Made by a program: the position numbers and the translations under genes. Of a stretch of 13,559 nucleotides of DNA, positions 1-7,675 are shown one piece after another (position 1 is the first letter of the stretch; the number at the start of each line of letters is the position of its first letter). The notes below the pieces were generated by a model. It was given only the letters and a program-made list of their open reading frames with translations. It made no database searches and was not told the DNA's origin. The stretch comes from an uncultured Chloroflexota bacterium (GTDB lineage: Bacteria; Chloroflexota; Anaerolineae; Aggregatilineales; Phototrophicaceae): assembly GCA_937942935.1 (NCBI GenBank), contig CALDGT010000915.1:1-13559 (forward strand), written 5' to 3'.

Positions 1-566
<566 letters not shown>

Positions 567-570
<4 letters not shown>

Positions 571-1166
571 CTTTTATCTAACTTCTCGGCTTTTTTGGCA
601 CGCTTTTGCTCATCGCGGATTTGCTTTTCTAAATCACGCAAGCGTTTGGTGATTGCCGCCGATTTCCGCGCCTCGCCAATCGCCTTATAAGAAGCGGCAA
701 TATTAGCAAGTGTGATGGCTTGTCCTGCTTTATCGTCTAATTCGGTCAATATTGGCAAGGCTTCTTCAAAATAGGTGAGCGCCTTCCGTTTATCACCACC
801 TTTCAAAGCATAGACCCCGCCGATATTATTTAATGTGGTGGCTTGTCCGCGTTTGTCGGCAATATCTTTGCGAATTTGTAGGGCTTGTTCATAATAAGTG
901 AGGGCTTCATCTCGATTGCCAACATTAGCATGTGTTTTGCCGATATTATTCAGCACCAATGCCTCGCCTTCACGTTCTCCCAATTCACGATATAAGCCGA
1001 TTGCTTGCTGATAGTGAGCAAATGCCTCGTCTGTATTCCCCATTTGGGAATAAGTAAAACCAATATCTGTGAGGGTATGTGCCTGAAATAATTTATCACC
1101 ACTAGCGACATGCTCCGCAAGTGTTGTTTGATACTGATTCAGTGATTCTTGATGTTGTTTACTCAT
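567..1166 (-). CDS. Tetratricopeptide repeat (TPR) protein
   Basis: This is a 199-residue helical repeat protein with no signal peptide, so probably a cytoplasmic protein-binding scaffold. About four TPR units of the 40-residue, kinesin-light-chain-like type are visible, roughly residues 24-60, 64-100, 104-141 and 145-180. Each carries a pattern such as LNNIGxxxxxxGxxxEALxYYEQALxIxxxxxDxxG. The repeat is visible in the DNA: related segments at about 821, 941 and 1061 are exactly 120 bp apart, and the unit at about 698 is offset by 3 bp, matching one extra residue (KGGDKRKAL). The C-terminus (about residues 175-199) is rich in Lys/Arg/Glu and may form a short coiled coil. The ATG lies 2 nt after the epimerase stop, with only a weak GAG-type ribosome site inside the epimerase gene, which suggests translational coupling. 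The partner is unknown, and no catalytic domain is fused to the repeats. Confidence 0.88.
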
Positions 1167-1168
1167 AA

Positions 1169-1573
1169 TTATGGCAACTCATACAATTCCAATAAAACCC
1201 CACCCGTGCTTTTGGGATGCACAAACGCATATTTAATCCCATTGGGGCGTTGTTTTGGGGTATCGTTAATCAATTCGATTTGATGCTCACTGAGTCGGCT
1301 CAATACTGCCTCAATATTGCTCACTTCTAAACACAGATGATGCAACCCTGCGCCTTTTTTTGCTAAATATTTGGCTACCCCACTATCGGGTGTGATGGGT
1401 GCGAGCAATTCCACTTCACTTTCACCTGTAGGCAAGAAAGCGATTTGTACCGCTTCTTCTTCGTTGCGTTCCAAATGTTGCAAATTTAGACCCAACGCAT
1501 CACGCCAAAATTTGAGGGCTTCGTCTACATCTTCTACAACAATTGCAACATGATTAATTTTGAATGGGTTCAT
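1169..1573 (-). CDS. mce: Methylmalonyl-CoA epimerase (VOC superfamily)
   Basis: This 134-residue metalloenzyme interconverts (R)- and (S)-methylmalonyl-CoA, linking propionyl-CoA carboxylation to methylmalonyl-CoA mutase and succinyl-CoA. Two VOC beta-alpha-beta-beta-beta modules are visible. The expected metal ligands are present: His8 (INHVAIVV), Glu55 (VELLAP), His79 (GLHHLCLEV) and Glu129 (LLELYE). The GLHHLCLEVSNIE phrase is typical of this family rather than glyoxalase I. An in-frame GTG lies one codon upstream at 1576, but the AAGGA site at 1580-1584 sits 6 nt before the ATG at 1573, so the ATG is the better start. It follows the C11 peptidase gene after an 86-nt gap with a hairpin, and its stop is 2 nt before the TPR gene. 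No mutase or carboxylase is next to it. Confidence 0.9.
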   Translation of the reverse strand: MNPFKINHVAIVVEDVDEALKFWRDALGLNLQHLERNEEEAVQIAFLPTGESEVELLAPITPDSGVAKYLAKKGAGLHHLCLEVSNIEAVLSRLSEHQIELINDTPKQRPNGIKYAFVHPKSTGGVLLELYELP

Positions 1574-1596
1574 CACTTATCCTTTGTGTATGACAC

Positions 1597-1624
1597 ATAA
1601 GGGCGCAACAGATTGCGCCCTTAT
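1597..1624. other. Perfect 12-bp hairpin between peptidase C11 and mce genes
   Basis: The arms ATAAGGGCGCAA (1597-1608) and TTGCGCCCTTAT (1613-1624) are perfectly complementary around a 4-nt loop, CAGA. In the leftward direction, in which both flanking genes are transcribed, no T-run follows the stem. In the rightward direction it is followed by AAAATTTTTT. It could be an imperfect terminator that partly uncouples mce from the peptidase gene, or an mRNA processing or stability hairpin. Confidence 0.6.
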
Positions 1625-1659
1625 AAAATTTTTTGATGGCAGATACAAAACTGTTCATC

Positions 1660-4600
1660 TTAGCTTTCTGGTGTGGTTTCTGGTTCTGGTTCAGCAGGAG
1701 GCTGAATCTGAATCTTATAAGTATCAACCACCGTCTCTATGAACTCTGTATAAACAGAATTGGTATTATCATCTTCTGGGGCTTCTGCCCACAGAGCGTA
1801 TGTTGTCCCATAAACGGTTGTGGTATAAGACCGCCCAATGTAAGGTAAACCATCTCTCACAACGCGATATATGGTCGCATCCCATGTATGATAACGCCCG
1901 TTATAGGTGCGGTTTTGGATAATTTGCAGGCTATCTGCACCAACCAATGCTTGCCCTGCAATGATATTGCTTAATACATTCACCCCACTATCCACATCAG
2001 ATATGAGATAGTAGCGTGTCATCGCTAAGAATGGGCTATTTTCGGTAGCATCCGCAGGGACATATCGTGTCCACATCCCATAAGATGGAGCAACACCCTC
2101 CTCTAGTGTTGGGTCGTTGACCCGTTGCCATGAGGTTGGGATATAATACAATTCCTCACCTGTTAGGCGCTCTGGTCGCCATAGGGGGGTTTTAGAGGCT
2201 TCATAATCGAGCGAGCTAAAAAATTTAGCATAATCGCGCAATGTGGGATAAAACGCTTCAAAATCGCCTTTACCATCAATAGATTCGCTTGCAAGAACAA
2301 TCCCAAATGTTTCGCCCGGTGCATATTCTTGCAACACCACAAATGCACGCCCAGACCGTGATACATCCCCTGTTTGACGCACATAATCAAATTCAAGCGC
2401 ATCCCGTCCATCTACCACAATCGGGCGTGGGTCGCCAATAACAGTAAAGACATTATATGATGCCGCAGTTTGTACGGCTTCTTCTAAAATAGCGGTTGGG
2501 AAACTGAACATCAGCGCAAATAAATTGCTTTGTTCGGGGTCACTCGTTTGGAAAACAGCAATATTGCCATATTCAGGGTTCACAGCAAAGACATCATTTA
2601 GAGCTAAGGGTGTCCATGTTTCTAAACGTGGGATGGTTACACCAATATCTGGGCGCGTATCGGCACGTAATTCCACAGGAATCGTATCATTATCAACCGT
2701 AACTGTCTCTTTAATGAAGCCAGTCGTCCCGCCAAACGCAGTAACCAAAAATCCAACGTTATAATTACCATTCGGAGCAGGGACAAATTCCCATGAAATG
2801 CCATCTTGGGGCCACTCATATTCATTGCCCTCAACCGCACTCACACGCCCATCTTCAGTCACAAGGTATTTATAGGTCTGAAAAATCGCCCCTTGTGGAA
2901 TCTCAATCACGGCAAGGGCGCTATTACCATCGGTTTTGTTAATCACACGCTGAGTTATCCCCCCGCGAATACCATCAAAACTAAGTGTGACTGTGACATC
3001 ATTCCATGTTTGGCTATCTGGCAAACGATACCGCCCTTCAATTGAGGCAATATCTTCGCCAATGGTCATATATTCAAAATTAGTAACAGTGCCATTGGTA
3101 ACAGATGGCAAAGCAACAGACCAATTTTGCAAATAGGCAGTCACCCCTTGATTCCATAAATTGACTTGGACAAAATTGCCATTTTCATCAATATCGGGGG
3201 TGAGCAAACGCCGATAATACATCCGTGTAGTCGTTCCATCCTCTTGTAATAAGTCTACAGTGAGGTCACTATAGGCAATATTTCGCCCAATCGTCTCCGT
3301 CTCGACATAAAACGGATTCACAATGCTCACTGCCTCGGTTGGATAGCGTGTCACCACATTGATTTTTGGCGCGATTGGCGAGTGGAATGGCGAATCCCCC
3401 GTCCATGGTTTGGGTGTGACCGCCGCAAAGTAATTGCGAAGCATCCGACTCCATTCACCTAGTGGGGTTTGATAGAAATAATCTTGAGAAAAATCTTTGC
3501 TTTTCTCTGGGAAGAAGACATTATAGTAGTAAACACGATCCTTAACGCGCTCACCCGCATCAGCATAAACCACCACATTCCGCAATTCTTCTAATACCTT
3601 ATTGGCGGCATCCACCAATTCTGTATCATCGGGCGCGGTAGCGATAACCCGTTGCATAAAACTACCTAAGTCAATTTTGGTGTTACTATTGGCGAAATTG
3701 GTATAAACATAGGTATTTGCCCGTGCTTGACCAATGGTAAATGAACGCACTTCTGGTTTTGCATTCACAACCGCCGCAAACGCCTCTACAGCCGTCTCTA
3801 AAGAGTCAAATCGTTGTAAATTTGTGACAACACTGGTCAAATATTCTGTCCCAGACCCCTGACGGAGCAAAATATCTTGTTGAATGTATTTTTCAACCAA
3901 GTCTTGTCCTACCACCGTAAAATCGGGGTTCAGGGGATTTTCGTTCATATATTGGGCGAATAAAGACATATCGTGTGCGGGGTCTACCACGATTTCAGGC
4001 GATGCCAACGCATAATTAAAATAATCTTTGGCGAGTGCAAAGAACTCGACACTGCTCATCAAACACGCATCGTTGATGAGGAATGAAAATTTGTTGTAAT
4101 CTGGATTTTGGACTTGTGCTTCTTGAAGTGCTAATGTGAAGGCTTGGCGTAATTCTGGAACTGTGATAATGTCTTTTCCAGCCGTATCATCGGTAATGAC
4201 ACCTTGCCAACCTGCCCCATGACTGCCTAGTGTAATCACATAATTTTCTGCGGGGTAATAACGAATCCCCCAGACCAAAAATTGAGCCAATGCTTCACCA
4301 TAGGCTGTATTAATTTCGCCTAAATCGGTAATTTCGGATGAAGAAAGCGGGGGAGGAAAATCTTCGGAGATAGTGCCACTTTGAATTTCGTATAAACGTG
4401 CGCCAATCCAATCATCATTAGAAGTGTCATATTCAGGACTACGGTCTAATAATGCGATAATTCGCACATCCTCATTACTTCCACCAGCCTCTTCAAATTC
4501 ATGAAAGTCATTTATCAAACCGGGTTCTAAGTTATTATCACCACCATAATAAGCTAAAATTGTCCATTTGGCTTTAGGGCGAGGTTCATCAAATAATGGA

Positions 4601-5112
4601 TAACCTGCATCCAACAAACCGCCATCCGTCACCCGATAAGCAACTTCGGTGCTGGCTAATTCTGCGGGGGGAATAAGGCGAATGGTCAACTTAAAATCGC
4701 CAACTGTATCACCTTCATCTAACCCATACCGTCCAGCGATAACACGATAAACACCCGCCGCCGCTTGAGGATATTCAATGAATGAGGTCACATCACCCCG
4801 TTTGCGGTCATCATTTTCGGCGACAATATTTCCACCTGCATCTATTAAATAGAGATATGTATCGAGTTCACTCTCTTCTTGAATATGGGAAATATCAATC
4901 TGAACCAAACTCCCACGATTCCGAACACGAAAAGCATATTCCCAAAAAGGATTTTCATCGTCAATTGTCTGACAAAAATCGGCTTCGACATTGAATTCTT
5001 CACATTTGCCAGTGCCACTTTGGGCAAAAATTTCGTTATCACTCGGCGCAAAAGTGATGTATCCAGCGAGTAGCACCCCAAGAAGTAATATAAATCGAAC
5101 TTTGCGCGTCAC
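1660..5112 (-). CDS. Secreted clostripain-family (peptidase C11) multidomain protein
   Basis: This is a 1150-residue exported cysteine peptidase, about twice the usual clostripain length. Residues 1-31 look like a signal peptide (MTRKVRFILLLGVLLAG, cleavage near IFAQS). Residues 55-148 resemble a pre-peptidase C-terminal (PPC-like) beta domain (SELDTYLYLIDAGGNIVAENDD). The C11 core follows at about 180-560: WTILAYYGGDNNLE, the catalytic His298 in GSHGAGW and the catalytic Cys350 in NDACLMSSVEF. Family members typically cleave after basic residues. The rest is beta-rich: an unassigned part at about 600-820, then two stretches (about 824-968 and 985-1134) that look to me like tandem PsbP/Mog1/DcrB-like domains. 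It ends in a Pro/Glu/Thr-rich tail. The start is GTG at 5112, with AGGAG at 5122-5126, 9 nt upstream. C37 and C47 could form a disulfide after export. No LPXTG or transmembrane anchor is visible. The peptidase call is secure; the C-terminal domain calls are inference. Confidence 0.9.
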   Translation of the reverse strand: MTRKVRFILLLGVLLAGYITFAPSDNEIFAQSGTGKCEEFNVEADFCQTIDDENPFWEYAFRVRNRGSLVQIDISHIQEESELDTYLYLIDAGGNIVAENDDRKRGDVTSFIEYPQAAAGVYRVIAGRYGLDEGDTVGDFKLTIRLIPPAELASTEVAYRVTDGGLLDAGYPLFDEPRPKAKWTILAYYGGDNNLEPGLINDFHEFEEAGGSNEDVRIIALLDRSPEYDTSNDDWIGARLYEIQSGTISEDFPPPLSSSEITDLGEINTAYGEALAQFLVWGIRYYPAENYVITLGSHGAGWQGVITDDTAGKDIITVPELRQAFTLALQEAQVQNPDYNKFSFLINDACLMSSVEFFALAKDYFNYALASPEIVVDPAHDMSLFAQYMNENPLNPDFTVVGQDLVEKYIQQDILLRQGSGTEYLTSVVTNLQRFDSLETAVEAFAAVVNAKPEVRSFTIGQARANTYVYTNFANSNTKIDLGSFMQRVIATAPDDTELVDAANKVLEELRNVVVYADAGERVKDRVYYYNVFFPEKSKDFSQDYFYQTPLGEWSRMLRNYFAAVTPKPWTGDSPFHSPIAPKINVVTRYPTEAVSIVNPFYVETETIGRNIAYSDLTVDLLQEDGTTTRMYYRRLLTPDIDENGNFVQVNLWNQGVTAYLQNWSVALPSVTNGTVTNFEYMTIGEDIASIEGRYRLPDSQTWNDVTVTLSFDGIRGGITQRVINKTDGNSALAVIEIPQGAIFQTYKYLVTEDGRVSAVEGNEYEWPQDGISWEFVPAPNGNYNVGFLVTAFGGTTGFIKETVTVDNDTIPVELRADTRPDIGVTIPRLETWTPLALNDVFAVNPEYGNIAVFQTSDPEQSNLFALMFSFPTAILEEAVQTAASYNVFTVIGDPRPIVVDGRDALEFDYVRQTGDVSRSGRAFVVLQEYAPGETFGIVLASESIDGKGDFEAFYPTLRDYAKFFSSLDYEASKTPLWRPERLTGEELYYIPTSWQRVNDPTLEEGVAPSYGMWTRYVPADATENSPFLAMTRYYLISDVDSGVNVLSNIIAGQALVGADSLQIIQNRTYNGRYHTWDATIYRVVRDGLPYIGRSYTTTVYGTTYALWAEAPEDDNTNSVYTEFIETVVDTYKIQIQPPAEPEPETTPES

Positions 5113-5150
5113 TGTGGTCTGCTCCTGATTATAATTTTCTAAGCAACGAT

Positions 5151-5156
5151 ATTATA
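5151..5156 (-). promoter_or_regulatory. Candidate -10 box of the peptidase C11 gene
   Basis: On the minus strand this is a perfect TATAAT, 38 nt upstream of the GTG start. No good -35 lies at 17 nt; TTCGCA at 18 nt is weak. A second TATAAT-like match at 5128-5133 is too close to the ribosome site. This is a tentative call. Confidence 0.35.
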
Positions 5157-5191
5157 TCCGTAAACCAACTTTTTTGCGAATAACTTTCAAT

Positions 5192-5222
5192 AAAAAAGAG
5201 TAGGTATGACCTACTCTTTTTT
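5192..5222. terminator. Bidirectional intrinsic terminator
   Basis: A 14-bp perfect stem, AAAAAAGAGTAGGT (5192-5205) with ACCTACTCTTTTTT (5209-5222), closes a 3-nt loop. The stem carries an A-run on one side and a T-run on the other, so it can end transcription in both directions. It lies 26 nt past the stop of the leftward small secreted protein gene and upstream of the peptidase C11 gene. It therefore separates the two as independent transcription units. Confidence 0.9.
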
Positions 5223-5248
5223 TATATTATCCGAAATAAATCACCCTA

Positions 5249-5839
5249 TCATGGGCATTTTCTGATTGGGGTTGGGGTACAAGTGGTTGTGCTACCATCA
5301 CGGGTACCAGTGGAACGAGCTTCAGCACCGGCGGCAATAGCTTCGGCAAAAGCGGCGTCCATATTGATAAATACGGTAACAGTTTCAAATTCTTCTGGTG
5401 CTTCGGCTTTAGTGGGGTCAACATCGGGGTCAAATGGGGTAACAGAGACCACAGTTGCCACAAAAGATACTGTTTCGGCTTCAATATCGTATGCCATATC
5501 ATCTGCCAAACTCAGGCTCGCCACAATACTTTCATTTTCGGTGGTAACAAGCGCAGTAGCGACCAATTCGGGTTGGAATGTCCAAAAAGCAATTAGGTCT
5601 TGAGTTGTCAGGATACCGCTATATAAGTCGGGGAGGTTTACCACCCATGGAGCAAAGGGAGAAACAGAGTTCAATGTAAGGGTAAATGTGTCATCATCTG
5701 CTTCGACAAAGCTACCAGATTCGGCAGTCAAAACATACGATCCACTCCATGTAATATCTTCTGTATCATCTTGGGCGCTTATAAAAACCAATGGCAATGC
5801 CAAGATAACAACCAAAATAAGGAATTTTGCGAATTTCAT
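5249..5839 (-). CDS. Small secreted protein of unknown function
   Basis: This is a 196-residue exported protein I cannot name. Residues 1-22 form a clear signal peptide (MKFAKFLILVVILALPLVF, likely cleavage after ISA). No lipobox cysteine is present at the cleavage site. The mature part is acidic and mostly beta-like (WSGSYVLTAESGSF, FTLTLNSVSPFAPWVV, LVATALVTTENESIVASLSLADDMAYDIEAETVSFVATV). The end is Thr/Gly-rich with two cysteines, C187 and C195, spaced for a small disulfide loop. The run of SVSPFAP, the LTTQDLIAFW phrase and the LVATALVT/SIVASLSL strands recall a widespread bacterial secreted family of unknown role, but I cannot confirm this. An in-frame start at 5866 is possible, but GGAGG at 5848-5852 lies 8 nt before the ATG at 5839 and overlaps the upstream ATG at 5854, so 5839 is preferred. 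It is a single-gene unit between its own promoter and a strong terminator. Confidence 0.75.
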   Translation of the reverse strand: MKFAKFLILVVILALPLVFISAQDDTEDITWSGSYVLTAESGSFVEADDDTFTLTLNSVSPFAPWVVNLPDLYSGILTTQDLIAFWTFQPELVATALVTTENESIVASLSLADDMAYDIEAETVSFVATVVSVTPFDPDVDPTKAEAPEEFETVTVFINMDAAFAEAIAAGAEARSTGTRDGSTTTCTPTPIRKCP

Positions 5840-5898
5840 AAATAAAACCTCCATGACTGTCTTCAATAGTTTGTTACGAACATCAATTATCTACAATC

Positions 5899-5907
5899 AG
5901 TATAACA
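5899..5907 (-). promoter_or_regulatory. Extended -10 promoter of the small secreted protein gene
   Basis: The minus strand reads TGTTATACT, a TGn motif followed directly by TATACT, giving a leader of about 50 nt before the ATG at 5839. A TTGCAA lies upstream but 20 nt away, which is too far for a standard -35. An extended -10 can work with a poor -35. The upstream repeat at 5938-5974 would sit at about -46 to -82. Confidence 0.5.
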
Positions 5908-5937
5908 GAACTTTATAGGTTTTGTTGCAATGAAATA

Positions 5938-5974
5938 GTGAAAATAAACAAGATTTTACAAGATTTATTTTCAC
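5938..5974. repeat. Inverted repeat enclosing two 10-bp-phased direct repeats
   Basis: GTGAAAATAAA (5938-5948) and TTTATTTTCAC (5964-5974) are perfect 11-bp inverted arms around a 15-nt centre. Within the same segment ACAAGATTT occurs twice, at 5948-5956 and 5958-5966, exactly 10 bp apart, or about one DNA turn. It lies between the STAS stop codon and the promoter of the small secreted gene. The stem is AT-rich and followed in the leftward direction by TATTTC rather than a clean T-run, so it fits an operator better than a terminator, though a weak terminator for the STAS gene is possible. Confidence 0.55.
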
Positions 5975-5980
5975 AAACCT

Positions 5981-6313
5981 TCAAAAAGCAGAAACAGCCA
6001 TTTCTACAGTATCATATAATGCAAAAAAATTATTAAACCCAATCACCTCAAAAACACGCAATACTTTGGGGTTAAGCGCCACCAACTTCAGGTCTCCCCC
6101 ATTATCGCGGTTCTTGGTCAAAATATCGGCGAGTGTGCGTAAACCCGCACTGCTCATATACCGAACTTCTTCCATATTCAAAACCAATTTATATTTGCCC
6201 ATGGCATAAATATTTTGTAGGAGTGATTCTAATTCCATTGCCATCTGTGAATCTATACGCCCCTTAAAGGTGATAACCGAAACACCATTTATTTCTGCTT
6301 CCAAATATTCCAC
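5981..6313 (-). CDS. STAS-domain anti-sigma factor antagonist (RsbV/SpoIIAA-like)
   Basis: This 110-residue single STAS domain acts in the cytoplasm as the anti-anti-sigma component of a partner-switching system. When unphosphorylated it binds an RsbW/SpoIIAB-type kinase and frees a sigma factor or other target. Visible family features are the start strand VSVITFKGRID, the LVLNMEEVRYMSSAGLRTL switch loop and the C-terminal GGDLKLVALNPKVLRVFEVIGF. Aligned by eye with SpoIIAA (FMDSSGLG, phospho-Ser58), the acceptor is Ser55 in YMSSAGL. The start is GTG at 6313; AAGGAG at 6321-6326 lies 7 nt upstream and no in-frame ATG precedes it. No kinase gene is adjacent; the nearest RsbW-like domain is in the fusion protein beginning near 9656. 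The gene is divergent from the CoA-transferase gene across 99 bp. Confidence 0.9.
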   Translation of the reverse strand: MEYLEAEINGVSVITFKGRIDSQMAMELESLLQNIYAMGKYKLVLNMEEVRYMSSAGLRTLADILTKNRDNGGDLKLVALNPKVLRVFEVIGFNNFFALYDTVEMAVSAF

Positions 6314-6350
6314 AATATTGCTCCTTATCGTACTAGGCTAAGGTTAAAAG

Positions 6351-6380
6351 AATTATCCCCTTATTAGGGTGTTTTAGCAA
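6351..6380 (-). promoter_or_regulatory. Candidate sigma-70-type promoter of the STAS gene
   Basis: On the minus strand TTGCTA (6375-6380) and ATAATT (6351-6356) are separated by 18 nt, giving a leader of about 30 nt. The match is moderate. On the plus strand TATAAA at 6388-6393 may be the -10 of the CoA-transferase gene, so the two divergent promoters would nearly abut. No good -35 is seen for the latter. Confidence 0.35.
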
Positions 6381-6412
6381 CGGCATTTATAAATAATAAA
6401 AAGGAAATTTTT

Positions 6413-7609
6413 ATGTCTAATTTGCCCTTAACGGGTGTGCGCGTCCTCGATTTTTCCCGTGTATTGGCGGGTCCATTTTGTAGCATGATGTTAGCCGATT
6501 TAGGCGCGAGTGTTATCAAAATAGAAGCACCGCAAATTGGCGATGAAACCCGCGCATGGGGCGCACCTTGGGTTGGAAATCCAGATGACCGCATCAGTGC
6601 TTATTTTGCCTGTGTTAACCGCAATAAACGGAGCATCACACTCAACCTCAAAAATCCTCGCGCACAAGAGATTGCGACCAAACTCGCGCTCAAAAGTCAT
6701 ATCCTCATCGAAAATTTCAAAATTGGTCAAATGGCGGGTTTCGGGCTCGATTATGAGTCACTCACCATCAAAAACCCATCATTGGTTTATTGCAGTATCA
6801 CAGGATTTGGTCAGACGGGTGATTATCGTGAGCGTCCGGGATATGATTTTGTCATTCAGGCGATGACAGGTCTCATGGCAATCACAGGTGAAAAAGATGG
6901 TACACCGCATAAAGTCGGTGTTGCTGTAGCAGATGTATTCACTGCTCTATTCGCCTGTAATGCCATTCAAGCAGGGTTGCGCTACGCCGAAAAAACAGGC
7001 ATCGGTCAATATATTGATATGTCGCTCTACGACTCGCAACTCGCCTCATTGGTCAATGTGGCGAGTAATGTCCTTATTTCTGGTAAAGAGGCGGGGCGTT
7101 ATGGGAATCAGCACGCCAATATTGTCCCCTACCAAACTTTTAGCGCCTCCGATGGCGATTTTGTGGTGGCTGTAGGAAATGATAGGCAATTCATGGCATT
7201 ATGCGCGGTTATCGGATACCCACAACTGGCGCAAGACACCCGTTTTTCGACCAATCCAGCCCGCCTCAAAAATCGTGACGAATTAATTCATATCCTCGGC
7301 GAGATTTTTATCACCCATCCTGTCTCGCATTGGGTGATGTCGCTTTTAGCAGTGGATGTGCCTGCGGGCGAAATTCATACTGTGCAACAAGCCCTGCATC
7401 TACAACATACCCAACAACGCGAGATGGTCGTGCCAATGGGCATTGGTGATGCACACATGCTTGCCTCGCCCATGCACCTCAGTCATACACCACCAGCCAT
7501 TTATATGCCCCCACCCCGCTTAGGCGAACATACCGACCAAATTTTGTATGAAGAGTTGGGGATGAACGATGATGAGATTGAAGATTTACGGGGGCGAGGC
7601 ATCATCTAA
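6413..7609 (+). CDS. Family III CoA-transferase (CaiB/BaiF type)
   Basis: This 398-residue enzyme moves CoA between carboxylic acids through an aspartyl-CoA mixed anhydride; family III enzymes form interlocked dimers in the cytoplasm. Family marks are LTGVRVLDFSRVLAGPFCSMMLADLGASVIKIEAP at the N-terminus, NRNKRSITLNLK, the catalytic Asp145 in RPGYDFVIQAMTGLM and GQYIDMSLYDSQ. The C-terminus has PPRLGEHTDQIL, also standard. The length is close to the succinate/glutarate-type members and a little shorter than formyl-CoA transferase. The glycine-rich loop typical of oxalate-specific enzymes is not evident, so the substrate stays open; succinyl-CoA-dependent transfer to a dicarboxylate or hydroxy acid is a guess. 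The ATG has AAGGAA at 6401-6406, 6 nt upstream. It is monocistronic, ending at the terminator at 7611. Confidence 0.9.
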   Translation: MSNLPLTGVRVLDFSRVLAGPFCSMMLADLGASVIKIEAPQIGDETRAWGAPWVGNPDDRISAYFACVNRNKRSITLNLKNPRAQEIATKLALKSHILIENFKIGQMAGFGLDYESLTIKNPSLVYCSITGFGQTGDYRERPGYDFVIQAMTGLMAITGEKDGTPHKVGVAVADVFTALFACNAIQAGLRYAEKTGIGQYIDMSLYDSQLASLVNVASNVLISGKEAGRYGNQHANIVPYQTFSASDGDFVVAVGNDRQFMALCAVIGYPQLAQDTRFSTNPARLKNRDELIHILGEIFITHPVSHWVMSLLAVDVPAGEIHTVQQALHLQHTQQREMVVPMGIGDAHMLASPMHLSHTPPAIYMPPPRLGEHTDQILYEELGMNDDEIEDLRGRGII

Positions 7610-7610
7610 C

Positions 7611-7644
7611 AAGCAAAAAGGCGCGATTATGCGCCTTTTTGCTT
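7611..7644. terminator. Bidirectional intrinsic terminator
   Basis: A 14-bp perfect stem, AAGCAAAAAGGCGC (7611-7624) with GCGCCTTTTTGCTT (7631-7644), encloses a 6-nt loop, GATTAT. A GC core and flanking A- and T-runs make it usable from both sides. It starts 2 bp past the CoA-transferase stop and lies 32 bp beyond the stop of the convergent PEPCK gene, so it ends both. Confidence 0.93.
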
Positions 7645-7675
7645 ACAGATGGAGAAGGAGGAGGATGTTAGCTAA

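Noticed and set aside
698..1070. 120-bp periodic DNA repeat as a tandem or CRISPR-like repeat
   Set aside because: The period equals 40 codons and is explained by the TPR units; copies differ at many third positions.
5227..5502. Alternative minus-strand frame overlapping the 3' end of the small secreted protein gene, as a possible frameshifted end
   Set aside because: Its translation is a Leu/Pro-rich run with no link to the secreted protein, and the main frame ends naturally before a terminator.
7648..7667. Purine-rich GGAGAAGGAGGAGG as a ribosome site for a rightward gene
   Set aside because: No plus-strand frame with coding character follows; it lies at the 3' end of the leftward PEPCK gene, just past its stop.
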